Shown here: one piece after another, positions 25,460 to 33,765 of the stretch
How positions within the stretch are numbered: the first letter of the stretch is position 1
Layout: each line of letters starts with the position of its first letter
From: an uncultured Collinsella sp.
GTDB lineage: Bacteria; Actinomycetota; Coriobacteriia; Coriobacteriales; Coriobacteriaceae
Direction: 5' to 3'
Length of the DNA stretch: 53,697 nucleotides
NCBI GenBank assembly: GCA_902493145.1
Contig: CABUOA010000012.1
Span: 1 to 53,697 of the forward strand
Made by a program: the position numbers and the translations under genes
Notes under the pieces: generated by a model
What the model was told of the DNA's origin: nothing
Databases searched by the model: none
The model's input: the letters and a program-made list of their open reading frames with translations, nothing else

Positions 25460-26777
25460 TGAATGTGCTCCAAACGTGATGCAGGCCGGCGATGAACTTG
25501 TCGATGTCGGCCTTGTCGTTGTAGAAGGCCACGCTGGCGCGGCAGCAGGCAAGGTTCTCGACGCCCAGCCAGGTGAGCAGCGGCTGCGCGCAGTGGTGAC
25601 CGGCGCGGATGCAGACGCCGTCCATGTCCATGATGCTCGCGACATCGTGCGGGTGGATGCCCTTGACATTAAAGCTCACGACACCGTGGTGGTTATCCCA
25701 ATAGATTGAGCCGATGATCTGGACAAAGTCGAGCTGCATGAGCTCGCCCATCAGGTAGTGGACGAGTGCCTGCTCGCGTGCCTGGATGTTTTCGTAGCCC
25801 ACCGTGTTGACGAGGTAGTCGAGGGCGGCGCCTGTGGCGAAGATGCCGGCGGCGTCCTGCGTGCCGGCCTCGAACTTCTCGGGGACGGGAGCCCAGACGG
25901 CGTCCTGCTCAGTAACCGAGTCGATCATCTCACCGCCGGTAAGCATGGGCGGCATGGCGTTGAGCAGGTCCATCTTGCCCCACAGCACGCCGATGCCCAT
26001 GGGGCCCATGGCCTTGTGCGCACTAAAGGCAAAGAAGTCGGCGCCCAGGTCGGCCACATCGACCGGCATGTGCGGCAGCGACTGCGCGCCGTCGACGACC
26101 AGGTAGCCGCCGTACTTGTGCACGAGTTTGCCGAGGTTCTTGACCGGGTTCTCGACGCCCAGCACGTTGGAGACCTGTCCCACGGCTAGGATCTTGGTCT
26201 TGGGACCAACCTTGGCAAGAACCTCCTCGGTGGTGAGCTGGCCGGTCTTGGTGGGGTAGAGGTAGACGAGCTTGGCGCCGGTCTCGCGGCAGACCTGCTG
26301 CCACGGAATCAGGTTGGAGTGGTGCTCCATGATGGTGATGACGACCTCGTCGCCCGGTTCGAGCACTGTGGGCGCAAAGCTCTTAGCGACCAGGTTGAGC
26401 GACTCGCTCGTGTTGCGGGTGAAGACGACCTCGTTGGCCTGTGAGGCGCCGATGAGGTCAGCGATCTGCTGGCGGACCTTCGCGATGGCGTCGGTGGCCT
26501 CGACGGACAGCGAGTACAGGCCGCGCAGGGGGTTGGCGTTCATGCGCTGGTAGAAGTCGCGTTCGGCGTCGAGCACACAGGCAGGGCGCTGCGCGGTGGC
26601 GGCGCTATCGAGGAAGGCGATCTCGGGGTGCTGCTGGAACAGCGGGAACTGGCCCTTGTAGGGGTTGGTCTCGATGTCCACGGTGGGCCAGCCGCGCGAA
26701 GCCTCGTCGCTGGCGTCGAGCTCCATGGGCTCGGGGGCAGTACAGGTATCGCATTTAACGTGCTCGGTGTCGATCAT
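25452..26777 (-). CDS. sufS: SufS cysteine desulfurase with an N-terminal CDTC extension
   Basis: Group II cysteine desulfurase, 441 residues. PLP-binding Lys255 is in FAFSAHKAMGPMGIG, and the persulfide Cys is in LACCRASVAFYN (Cys412, with Cys411 beside it). FLDSAATAQRP, FTRNTSESLNLVA, TIMEHHSNLIPWQ and RAGHHCAQPL are all typical. About 40 residues precede the usual N-terminus; they contain HVKCDTCTAPEP, a CxxC that standard SufS lacks. The start ATG overlaps the sufD stop (ATGA), so the extension is set by the coupled start and not by annotation choice, unless a later in-frame start is used. Confidence 0.95.
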   Translation of the reverse strand: MIDTEHVKCDTCTAPEPMELDASDEASRGWPTVDIETNPYKGQFPLFQQHPEIAFLDSAATAQRPACVLDAERDFYQRMNANPLRGLYSLSVEATDAIAKVRQQIADLIGASQANEVVFTRNTSESLNLVAKSFAPTVLEPGDEVVITIMEHHSNLIPWQQVCRETGAKLVYLYPTKTGQLTTEEVLAKVGPKTKILAVGQVSNVLGVENPVKNLGKLVHKYGGYLVVDGAQSLPHMPVDVADLGADFFAFSAHKAMGPMGIGVLWGKMDLLNAMPPMLTGGEMIDSVTEQDAVWAPVPEKFEAGTQDAAGIFATGAALDYLVNTVGYENIQAREQALVHYLMGELMQLDFVQIIGSIYWDNHHGVVSFNVKGIHPHDVASIMDMDGVCIRAGHHCAQPLLTWLGVENLACCRASVAFYNDKADIDKFIAGLHHVWSTFNG

Positions 26778-28045
26778 GCGAGCTCCTCTTCAAAGTTGTC
26801 GATCAGGTTGTTGCCTAGGCGGACGACGGCGGCGTGGGTGCGCTCGTCGGTGGCGGAAAGCGCGGCGTCCTCCAGCTTGGCGCGGATGAACAGGTCCTCG
26901 GCGGCGTTTTGGTCAAGGCCACGGCAGGCGAGGTAGAACAGCTGCTCGTCGCGGACGTGACCGATGGTGGCGCCGTGGTTGCCGGCGACGTCGTCCTCGT
27001 CACAGAGAATGACGGGAACGGTCTTGTTGTCGACGCCCTTGTTGGCCAAAAGCACCGTCTCGCGTTCGGTGCCGGTTGCACCCTTGCAGCCGTGCACGAG
27101 GTCGATGGTGCCACGGTAGGCCTTCTTGGACGTGCCGGTCAGCACACCGTTGGCGTCGATCTCGCACTCGGTCTTGCGACCGCGGTGGCGCAGCTCGTAG
27201 TTAAAGTCGCGCACCTGCTCGCGGGCGCCCAGGTAATCGGTATCGATGGTCACCTTGGCGGTGTCGCCCAGCAGGTCGCCGGCAAGGCCGGTGGCGCTGG
27301 CGCCGGCACCCAGGACGGTGTGCTGCACGTTGACGCGCGCGCCCTCGTCCAGGAACAGGCCGGTGTCGTCGAGTGCGATCCAGCTGTCGTCGAGTGTCTG
27401 CGTGCAGGTCACGTTGACGGTGGCGTACTCGTGGGCGCACACGCGTAGCACGGAGCCCACGACACCCTCGCCGGTAACAGGAGAGTCTAGGGCAATATGC
27501 AGGTCGAGCGTTGCCTGCGGGCGGGCGACGACGTCGATGGCGGCGATGGCCGCGGCGGCATCGACACCGCTCACACGCACGGTAACCGTGGCGTGCTGGT
27601 ATGCGGGCACATCGATGACGATGCGCTTGGTAGCGTGCTCGGCCAAGTAGGCGTAGGCAGCCTCGCCCATGCCGGTTTCGAAGGCTTCAGCAGGGGAGAG
27701 CTCCTCCTCGAGCTTGATGGCGCCGGCCTGGTAGACGGAGGTGGCGGGCACGTCGAGCTCGGTCTCGGGCGTGATGCGGGCGCGGTCGGCGGCATCACCG
27801 GGGGCGGAGGAGCGGCGCTCGGGGAAGCGCTCGGCCATGGCGTCCATGGCGGCGTCGAACGCGTCTGTCACGCCAATAAACTGCTCGCCCAAGCCTTCGA
27901 CCTCAACGGCCTCCGCGGGAGCGGCGGCAAGCTCGTCAGAGAGCTCGAGCTTGGTCTGATTCATTTTCAACCAGCCCCAGGTTGCTGCGGGCATCGCGTT
28001 GACCTGCTCGAGCGTGGTAGCAGCGGCGTTGGTTTCCTGTTTCAT
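26774..28045 (-). CDS. sufD: SufD, Fe-S assembly complex subunit
   Basis: 423-residue SufB/SufD family protein forming the SufBC2D scaffold. The conserved C-terminal core is present: FNYELRHRGRKTECEIDANG, YRGTIDLVHGCKGATGTERETVLLANKG, VPVILCDEDDVAGNHGATIGHVRDEQLFYLACRGL. The N-terminal 170 residues are weakly conserved, as usual for SufD. The ATG shares one base with the sufB stop (TAATG) and the stop overlaps sufS by 4 bases. Confidence 0.93.
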   Translation of the reverse strand: MKQETNAAATTLEQVNAMPAATWGWLKMNQTKLELSDELAAAPAEAVEVEGLGEQFIGVTDAFDAAMDAMAERFPERRSSAPGDAADRARITPETELDVPATSVYQAGAIKLEEELSPAEAFETGMGEAAYAYLAEHATKRIVIDVPAYQHATVTVRVSGVDAAAAIAAIDVVARPQATLDLHIALDSPVTGEGVVGSVLRVCAHEYATVNVTCTQTLDDSWIALDDTGLFLDEGARVNVQHTVLGAGASATGLAGDLLGDTAKVTIDTDYLGAREQVRDFNYELRHRGRKTECEIDANGVLTGTSKKAYRGTIDLVHGCKGATGTERETVLLANKGVDNKTVPVILCDEDDVAGNHGATIGHVRDEQLFYLACRGLDQNAAEDLFIRAKLEDAALSATDERTHAAVVRLGNNLIDNFEEELA

Positions 28046-29457
28046 TATCCGATCGCTCCTTCCATCTCGAGCTTGATCAGGTTGTTCATCTCGACGGCGT
28101 ACTCCAGCGGCAGCTCCTTGGAGACCGGGTTAGCAAAGCCGTTGACGATCATGGTGCGGGCCTCTTCCTCCGAGATGCCGCGGCTCATCAGGTAGAACAC
28201 CTTGTCGTCGCCGATGCGGCCGATGGTGGCCTCGTGGCCGATGTCGACGTTCTTGGCGCGGATGTCCATGGCGGGGATGGTGTCGGAGCGGCTCTGGTCA
28301 TCGAGCATGAGCGACTGGCAGCTCACGGTTGCCTTGGAACCCTCTGCCTTGGGCGTGGCCACGATAGAGCTGCGGAAGGTCTGAATGCCGCCGCTCTTGG
28401 AGATACCTTTGGTCTCGACGGTTGCCGAGGTATCGGGCGCGTTGAGCACGACCTTGCAGCCGGTATCCAGGTTCTGGCCGGCGCCGGCAAAGGTGATGCC
28501 GGTAAAGCTCGAGCGGGCGCGGCGGCCGTTGAGCACGCTCATGGGGTAGAGGTAGCCCACGTGGCTGCCGAAGGAACCGCTGATCCACTCGATATCGCCG
28601 TCCTCGTCCACGCGCGCACGCTTGGTGTTGAGGTTGTACATATTCTTGGACCAGTTCTCGATGGTCGAGTAGCGCAGATGTGCACGCTTGCCCACAAAGA
28701 GCTCGACGGCGCCGGCGTGGAGGTTGGCCACGTTGTACTTGGGCGCTGAGCAACCCTCAATGAAGTGCAGGTCGGCATCGTCCTCGACGATGATGAGCGT
28801 GTGCTCAAACTGGCCGGCGCCCTTGGCATTGAGGCGGAAGTAGCTCTGCAGCGGGAAGTCCAACTTGGTGCCCTTGGGCACGTAGACAAACGAGCCGCCC
28901 GACCATACGGCGCCGTGCAAGGCCGCAAACTTGTGGTCGGTGGGCGGGATGAGCGTCATAAACTTCTCGTGGATGAGCGGTTCCCACTGTGGATCGTGCA
29001 GGGCTTCTTCAATACCGGAGTAGACGATGCCCATCTTGGACGCCGTGTCCTGCATGTTGTGGTAGACCAGCTCGGAGTCGTACTGCGCGCCGACGCCTGC
29101 CAGGTAGCTGCGCTCGGCGTCGGGGATGCCCAAGCGCTCAAAGGTGTTCTTGATGTCGTCGGGCACCGACTCCCAGTCGTGCTTTTGGTCGGTGTTGGGC
29201 TTGACGTAGGTGACGATGTTGTCCATGTCCAGGCCCTCGATGGAGGGGCCCCACGTCGGATCGGGGAAGCGGTTGAAGATCTCGAGGGACTTGAGGCGCA
29301 GGTCGAGCATCCACTGCGGTTCGTCCTTCTTGGCGCTGATCTCGCGCACGATGTCGGGCGTGATGCCGGCGTCGAGGCGCTCGAATCCCTCCTCGCCATA
29401 GGTGAAGTCGTAGAGGCTGCGGTCGATGTCCGCGACCTCGGTGCGGTTCTTGGTCAT
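28045..29457 (-). CDS. sufB: SufB, Fe-S assembly scaffold subunit
   Basis: 470-residue SufB, the cluster-bearing scaffold of SufBC2D. Visible are PQWMLDLRLKSLEIF, DIKNTFERLGIPDAERSYLAGVGAQYDSE, the beta-helix core with FVYVPKGTKLDFPLQSYFR, HFIEGCSAPKY, STIENWSKNMYNLNTKRA, and the C-terminal MDIRAKNVDIGHEATIGRIGDDKVFYLMSRGISEEEA. Motifs and length match the family throughout. It is 12 bases downstream of sufC with GGGGCGACGC before the ATG. Confidence 0.96.
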   Translation of the reverse strand: MTKNRTEVADIDRSLYDFTYGEEGFERLDAGITPDIVREISAKKDEPQWMLDLRLKSLEIFNRFPDPTWGPSIEGLDMDNIVTYVKPNTDQKHDWESVPDDIKNTFERLGIPDAERSYLAGVGAQYDSELVYHNMQDTASKMGIVYSGIEEALHDPQWEPLIHEKFMTLIPPTDHKFAALHGAVWSGGSFVYVPKGTKLDFPLQSYFRLNAKGAGQFEHTLIIVEDDADLHFIEGCSAPKYNVANLHAGAVELFVGKRAHLRYSTIENWSKNMYNLNTKRARVDEDGDIEWISGSFGSHVGYLYPMSVLNGRRARSSFTGITFAGAGQNLDTGCKVVLNAPDTSATVETKGISKSGGIQTFRSSIVATPKAEGSKATVSCQSLMLDDQSRSDTIPAMDIRAKNVDIGHEATIGRIGDDKVFYLMSRGISEEEARTMIVNGFANPVSKELPLEYAVEMNNLIKLEMEGAIG

Positions 29458-29469
29458 TGCGTCGCCCCT

Positions 29470-30270
29470 TTACGCCTGCTGCCCGGCAGCGGCGGCCTCG
29501 GCCTGGGCGCGCTGCTCGGCGGCCTCGCGCTCGAAGGTCTCAAAGCCGTTCTTGTCGATCCAGGGGATGAGCGAGGCGTCGTCCTCGCGCACGATGTGAC
29601 CCTTGACCATAACGTGGACGCGGTCGACATCCAAGTGCTCCAGGATGCGCGTGTTGTGCGTGATGATGAGCATGGAGCCGTCGCAGCTCTTGCGGTAGGC
29701 GTCCATGCCGTGGCTGACGGTGGAAAGCGCGTCGACGTCCAGGCCGGAGTCGGTCTCGTCTAGGATGGCGAGCTTGGGCTGCAGCAGCAGAAGCTGGAGC
29801 ATCTCGACCTTCTTTTTCTCGCCGCCCGAGAAGCCCACGCCCAGCTCGCGGTTGAGATAGGCGGTATCCATGTTGAGCTCGGCCGCGAGCTCCTTGACGC
29901 GGCGGCGGAACTCCTTGCCCTTCATCTCCAGACCGGGGCGGCCGGCGATGCTGGCGCGCAAAAAGCTCGACAGCGGCACGCCCAGGATCTCGACCGGGGC
30001 CTGAAAGCTCAGGAACAGGCCGGCACGCGAGCGCTTGTCGGTGGTGAGCTCGGTGATGTCCTGGCCGTCAAAGATGATGCGGCCGTCGTTGACGGTGTAG
30101 ACGGGGTCGCCCATGACCAGGTGACCAAGGGTGGACTTACCCGCGCCGTTGGGGCCCATCAGCACGTGGGTCTCGCCGGCGGCGACTTGCAGGTTGACGT
30201 TGTGGAGGATGGTCTTCTCGTCCACGGAGGCAGTCAGACCTTCGATGGAAAGCAGCGGATTTGTGCTCAT
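29470..30270 (-). CDS. sufC: SufC, ABC-type ATPase of the SUF system
   Basis: 266-residue cytosolic ABC ATPase that drives SufBC2D. Walker A is GPNGAGKST (39-47), the signature VGFSGGEKKKVEMLQ is followed by Walker B LAILDETDSGLD, and the switch His is in IITHNTRILEHL. The C-terminal tail (about 245-266) is Ala/Gln-rich and longer than in E. coli SufC. Start at 30270 because GAGGGACAGC precedes it; an in-frame ATG ten codons upstream has no site. First gene of sufCBDSU, divergent from rrf2. Confidence 0.96.
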   Translation of the reverse strand: MSTNPLLSIEGLTASVDEKTILHNVNLQVAAGETHVLMGPNGAGKSTLGHLVMGDPVYTVNDGRIIFDGQDITELTTDKRSRAGLFLSFQAPVEILGVPLSSFLRASIAGRPGLEMKGKEFRRRVKELAAELNMDTAYLNRELGVGFSGGEKKKVEMLQLLLLQPKLAILDETDSGLDVDALSTVSHGMDAYRKSCDGSMLIITHNTRILEHLDVDRVHVMVKGHIVREDDASLIPWIDKNGFETFEREAAEQRAQAEAAAAGQQA

Positions 30271-30334
30271 GCTGTCCCTCTCTGTATATGGTGTACTCAT
30301 AGGTGTACTAAACCCTAGGAATCTTCTCGGAATA

Positions 30335-30362
30335 AAGTTACTATGGGTTCGGCGTTAGTCAA
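30335..30362 (-). promoter_or_regulatory. Candidate suf operon promoter
   Basis: Minus strand: TTGACT (30362-30357), 16 bases, TAACTT (30340-30335), about 65 bases before the sufC ATG. The -35 box is good and the -10 box partial, which fits a regulated promoter. Confidence 0.45.
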
Positions 30363-30399
30363 GGGAAAACCCGACTAATCCACTCGACTTTTCAAATTC

Positions 30400-30474
30400 T
30401 GGGACAAAATAACCTGTTGTGTTTGTCCCACTTACTTAAGATTTGGGACAAACAAACCTGGTTATGTTGTCCCA
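30400..30474. promoter_or_regulatory. Two 31-bp palindromes in the suf-rrf2 intergenic region
   Basis: Both copies (30400-30430 and 30444-30474) have arms TGGGACAA and TTGTCCCA separated by 15 bases; the right arm starts with an extra T in the first copy. The middles are similar (AATAACCTG; ACAAACCTG). Centres are 44 bases apart, close to four helical turns. They may be Rrf2 operators, because they sit between the regulator and its likely target, or members of the GGGAC repeat family that they also resemble. Confidence 0.6.
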
Positions 30475-30494
30475 GATGCGATGGGAGGGTAGGT

Positions 30495-30926
30495 ATGCTC
30501 ATTTCTTCCAAGGGCCGCTATGCCCTCCGACTGATGATCTATATCGCAGCGCTTGGTGACGCCGAGGGCAAGATCGCCCTGCGCGAGGTCGCCGACCGCG
30601 AGCGTATCTCGCAAAAGTATTTGGAGCAGCTGGTTCGTCCGCTTATGAAAGCGGGCCTACTTAAGAGCGTGCGCGGCAAGGGCGGCGGCTACATGATGGC
30701 CAAGGACCCGGCCGAGGTGCGTGCCGGCGACATCCTGCGCGCCGTCGAGGGCAGCACGGCTCCGGTGGCGTGCGATGGCATCGACAACAGCTGCGCCCGC
30801 AGCGATCTCTGCTCGACCGTCAAATTCTGGCGCGGTCTGGACGACGTGATCGAAAAGTACGTCGACGGCGTGTCGTTGGCTGACCTTGCTGCCGTCCCCG
30901 AGATCAACTTCGATATTAAGCTGTAG
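30495..30926 (+). CDS. Rrf2-family regulator (IscR/SufR-like)
   Basis: 143-residue winged-helix regulator. The N-terminus MLISSKGRYALRLMIYIA and the wing KSVRGKGGGYMMAKDPAEV are typical of the family. Three Cys (93, 100, 106) in VACDGIDNSCARSDLC can bind a [2Fe-2S] cluster, as in IscR. The divergent sufCBDSU operon is the obvious target, so it probably senses Fe-S demand. Start at 30495 with GGGAGGGTAGGT before it, rather than the longer frame from 30417, whose extra residues overlap the palindromes. Nine bases separate its stop from mntA, so the toxin-antitoxin pair may share its promoter. Confidence 0.9.
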   Translation: MLISSKGRYALRLMIYIAALGDAEGKIALREVADRERISQKYLEQLVRPLMKAGLLKSVRGKGGGYMMAKDPAEVRAGDILRAVEGSTAPVACDGIDNSCARSDLCSTVKFWRGLDDVIEKYVDGVSLADLAAVPEINFDIKL

Positions 30927-30934
30927 GGCTGCAA

Positions 30935-31222
30935 ATGACATCTCTCGACAAGGTGTATAAGCAAATTGAAGTTTTTGCTCGGGAATGTGACGCCGAGAAG
31001 GTTGTGCTGTTTGGTTCCCGCGCTCGAGGTGACAACTTGCCTAAGAGCGATATTGACATCGCCGTAGCAGGTTGCCGGGATTTCGGCCGGTTGTCATATT
31101 TGATCGAGGAGCGCCTTGATACTCTTTTAGATGTAGATGTCGTCAATCTCGACGAGTCCTTATCGCGTCAATTGCTCGATGAAATTGCCAGGGATGGTGT
31201 GATTCTGTATGAAAAAATATGA
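30935..31222 (+). CDS. mntA: MntA-like nucleotidyltransferase antitoxin
   Basis: 95-residue minimal nucleotidyltransferase. It has the complete GSX10DXD motif: Gly27-Ser28 in LFGSRARGD and Asp39/Asp41 in SDIDIAV, plus a third acidic residue in DVDVVNLDE. MNT antitoxins of this kind neutralise HepT partners, in Shewanella by adding AMP to the toxin. Its 3' end overlaps hepT by 14 bases. It begins 9 bases after the Rrf2 gene, an unusual operon neighbour. Confidence 0.87.
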   Translation: MTSLDKVYKQIEVFARECDAEKVVLFGSRARGDNLPKSDIDIAVAGCRDFGRLSYLIEERLDTLLDVDVVNLDESLSRQLLDEIARDGVILYEKI

Positions 31223-31628
31223 GAACTTTGTCAGCGCCTTGGCGAATCTTGAGGATGCGCCCAATCAGGATCTCAACAATGATTTTGTTCAGAGTGGTTT
31301 GATTAATAAGTTCAATTTTCAATTTGAACTGAGCTGGAAGCTCCTTAAGCGTCTGCTCGAGTATGAGGGCGCCACGCTTGCCGCGTCGGGGTCTCCTCGT
31401 GCCATCTTGAAGGAGTCCTACCGATTCTACGACTTTATTGATGAGGCGGCCTGGCTAGATATGCTCAAAGACCGCAATACGAACGTCCATATCTATGACA
31501 ACAAGCTCGCTCAAGATTTGATTCAGCGCATCTTGAACGTATATATTCCCGCTTTTTGTCAGTTGAGGGACGGGCTGATGGAGCGATACGGCGAGCTTCT
31601 GATGGCGCCCGACGACCAGTTTGTTTAA
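31209..31628 (+). CDS. hepT: HepT-like / HI0074-type HEPN partner of MntA
   Basis: 139-residue all-helical protein of the nucleotidyltransferase substrate-binding (HI0074) type. The HEPN RNase signature RX4HXY is exact in KDRNTNVHIYD (Arg89, His94, Tyr96), so it is a candidate RNase toxin. FQFELSWKLLKRLLEYEG and SPRAILKESYRFYDF are typical of the HI0074 branch. It overlaps mntA and is the last gene before a gap with GTTGTT/AACAAC arms. Confidence 0.85.
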   Translation: MKKYENFVSALANLEDAPNQDLNNDFVQSGLINKFNFQFELSWKLLKRLLEYEGATLAASGSPRAILKESYRFYDFIDEAAWLDMLKDRNTNVHIYDNKLAQDLIQRILNVYIPAFCQLRDGLMERYGELLMAPDDQFV

Positions 31629-31756
31629 TTCCTTAAGATTTCGCGGAGGGTTGTTGCCGTTTACCGAGGGGTTGTTGTGCAACAACGGGCGAGCTGCAAT
31701 ACTTATTTTTATCTTTGCAAACTGCACTTTAACTACACCAATGCAGGGAGGATCTT

Positions 31757-33565
31757 ATGCAGCCCAAGCATTCTGCTATTGTCGCGGGCCTGACGCTGGC
31801 GCTTTCGTTTGGCGCCGTTTCCGTGCCGGCACCCGCCGCTGCCGAGGAGCCCACGCCGGGCGTTGCCTCGGATGCGACCGATATCGATAAGGGTCTCTAT
31901 ACCCAGCAGTCCTTCTCGGGCGTGCTGAGGTCGGTCCAGGGCGTTTCGTTTGTTAACGTGACCCCCGAGATGAAGTACTTTACCAAGTACGAGAGCCATG
32001 GCAACTATAACCAGGGCTTTTCGTATGGCGACGGCTATAACGCGCTGGGTTATTACCAGTTCGACCGTCGATGGTCGCTCATTCCGTTTATGAAGCAGGC
32101 CTACAACTACAACCCCGAAAAATACAGCATGCTCAAGGATGCGATTGATCGCGGCAGCGAGATTTCCAACATGAGCAATGCCATGTACGAGAACGGCCAG
32201 CTCACCGAGTTGGGCCGTATTGCGCAGGAGGCCTTCCAGGGCGCTTATAACATCGATCCTGTTGAGTTCTCAGCTCTTCAAGATGCCTATGCGTACAACT
32301 CGTACTATGCGGTGACCGAGGCGTGGCTCAAGAGTGGCCTGGGCATTGATATTTCGGGCCGTGCCGATTGCGTTAAGGGCATGGTGTGGAGCATCACCAA
32401 CATGTGCGGCACCGGTGGCTGCAGGGACTTCTTCCGTTGGGCGAATCTCTCCAACGATATGTCCGACCACGAGTTTGTGACGGCGCTTTCCAACAGTGTG
32501 GTCAATAACGTGGCGACCAAGTATTCGAGCCAGCCCCAGTATCATGAGGGCTGGAAGAACCGCTACCGCAATGAGCTGAAGGACTGCTTGGTTTATATCG
32601 CCGAGGACGAGGCCGCTGCGACGCCCGTGCAGCCCGAACCTACGCCGGCGCCCTCGCCGACGCCTGATTCGAATGACGACTCGAGCGACGATGCCAACGA
32701 TGACAGGATGGATGCGCCCTCGACCGGTGCTGACGGTGATGGCTCTGCTGGTGGCACTACCAACAACGGCTCTACCTCGAACGGTTCCGATTCAAACGGC
32801 TCTGCTGCGGGCGATTCGTCTTCAAGCTCTGCCGGCAATACGGACAGCGACGCTTCTGGTTCGACCGGCGCTGGCACCTCTAACTCATCCACCGGCTCGA
32901 GCGATTCGTCCGTTGGCACCGGCTCTAACAACGGCTCCGGCTCTGACGCAACCCCTGGTTCCGATGCTTCCAAGGATGACTCGAATAAGGCGCCGGACGT
33001 TCCCGTTGCTTCGCCGGACAAGAAGCCTTCTTTCTCCGAGCAGCTTGGCTCTACGCTGGGCTCTTCGCTGATGGCTGGCGTCAATAACGGCTCGACCCAG
33101 AACAAGGGCAACTCTGATCAGGTTTCCACGGAAAAGATCGAAGCCGCAAAGGGCGACTCCAAGGACAAGGCTTCCGAGAAGACCGAATCCGATAAGGGTT
33201 CTAGCTCTGAGGAGAAGAGCGACAAGTCCGAACAGAAGAAGGACGAGGATAAGAAGTCTGAATCTGAGGAGAAGGACAAGAGCAAGGCCGAGGGCGAAAA
33301 GAAACAGTCCGAAGACGACGACAAGAGCGGTGCTGACAACCAGGTCCAAGAGCAAAATGACTCCAAAACGGTGACCACCACGACCACGACGACTACAACT
33401 ACCAAGTCCTCGGGCGGCAACATGCCCAAGACGGGCGATCTGATTGTGATGGCGAGCCTTGCCAGCGCGAGCTTGGCCACACTGGGCGCTACGTCTATCG
33501 TAAGTGGTAAGCATAAGCTCGATCAGCAGAAGAAGGCTTCTGGGGAGGACGGCTCGGAGGAGTAA
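31757..33565 (+). CDS. Secreted lysozyme-like surface protein with an MPKTG anchor
   Basis: 602 residues. A signal peptide spans about 1-29 (MQPKHSAIVAGLTLALSFGA... ending PAAAEE). The N-terminal globular domain (about 60-285) contains FTKYESHGNYNQGFSYGDGYNALGYYQFD, resembling the catalytic start of lysozyme/transglycosylase-like folds with a candidate Glu. Four Cys in CVKGMVWSITNMCGTGGC...C could form disulfides. It is followed by a Ser/Gly/Asn/Asp-rich spacer (about 290-430), a Lys/Glu/Ser-rich charged region (about 440-530), a run of Thr (about 535-548), then NMPKTG at 555-560, a hydrophobic helix and a basic tail. This is a sortase signal with Met replacing the Leu of LPXTG. GGAGGATCTT precedes the ATG. 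It is probably a wall-anchored muralytic or adhesive protein; enzyme activity is not proven. Confidence 0.8.
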   Translation: MQPKHSAIVAGLTLALSFGAVSVPAPAAAEEPTPGVASDATDIDKGLYTQQSFSGVLRSVQGVSFVNVTPEMKYFTKYESHGNYNQGFSYGDGYNALGYYQFDRRWSLIPFMKQAYNYNPEKYSMLKDAIDRGSEISNMSNAMYENGQLTELGRIAQEAFQGAYNIDPVEFSALQDAYAYNSYYAVTEAWLKSGLGIDISGRADCVKGMVWSITNMCGTGGCRDFFRWANLSNDMSDHEFVTALSNSVVNNVATKYSSQPQYHEGWKNRYRNELKDCLVYIAEDEAAATPVQPEPTPAPSPTPDSNDDSSDDANDDRMDAPSTGADGDGSAGGTTNNGSTSNGSDSNGSAAGDSSSSSAGNTDSDASGSTGAGTSNSSTGSSDSSVGTGSNNGSGSDATPGSDASKDDSNKAPDVPVASPDKKPSFSEQLGSTLGSSLMAGVNNGSTQNKGNSDQVSTEKIEAAKGDSKDKASEKTESDKGSSSEEKSDKSEQKKDEDKKSESEEKDKSKAEGEKKQSEDDDKSGADNQVQEQNDSKTVTTTTTTTTTTKSSGGNMPKTGDLIVMASLASASLATLGATSIVSGKHKLDQQKKASGEDGSEE

Positions 33566-33596
33566 TCTTCTAGATCGTTTTCTATAAGAGTTTGAG

Positions 33597-33632
33597 ACGG
33601 GGTCCGGTGCGGCGGCATCGGGCCCCGTTTTT
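33597..33632 (+). terminator. Terminator after the surface protein gene
   Basis: Imperfect stem ACGGGGTCCGGTGC / GCATCGGGCCCCGT with loop GGCG, then TTTTTG. It is 31 bases past the stop. Confidence 0.85.
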
Positions 33633-33704
33633 GTTGTGCAACGATTTGTTATGCCCCCTCGGGGGTCTGTTGCTACCGTTGCCCGAAACGTTTGCATGTC
33701 GATA

Positions 33705-33732
33705 TTGTTGCGCTCTACCCGCTCGCTACAAT
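33705..33732 (+). promoter_or_regulatory. Candidate promoter of the AAA-ATPase_like gene
   Basis: TTGTTG, 16 bases, TACAAT, 34 bases before the GTG start. Confidence 0.45.
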
Positions 33733-33765
33733 GGGCATCGTGCTGCGTTAGAAGGAGAGTTTACG

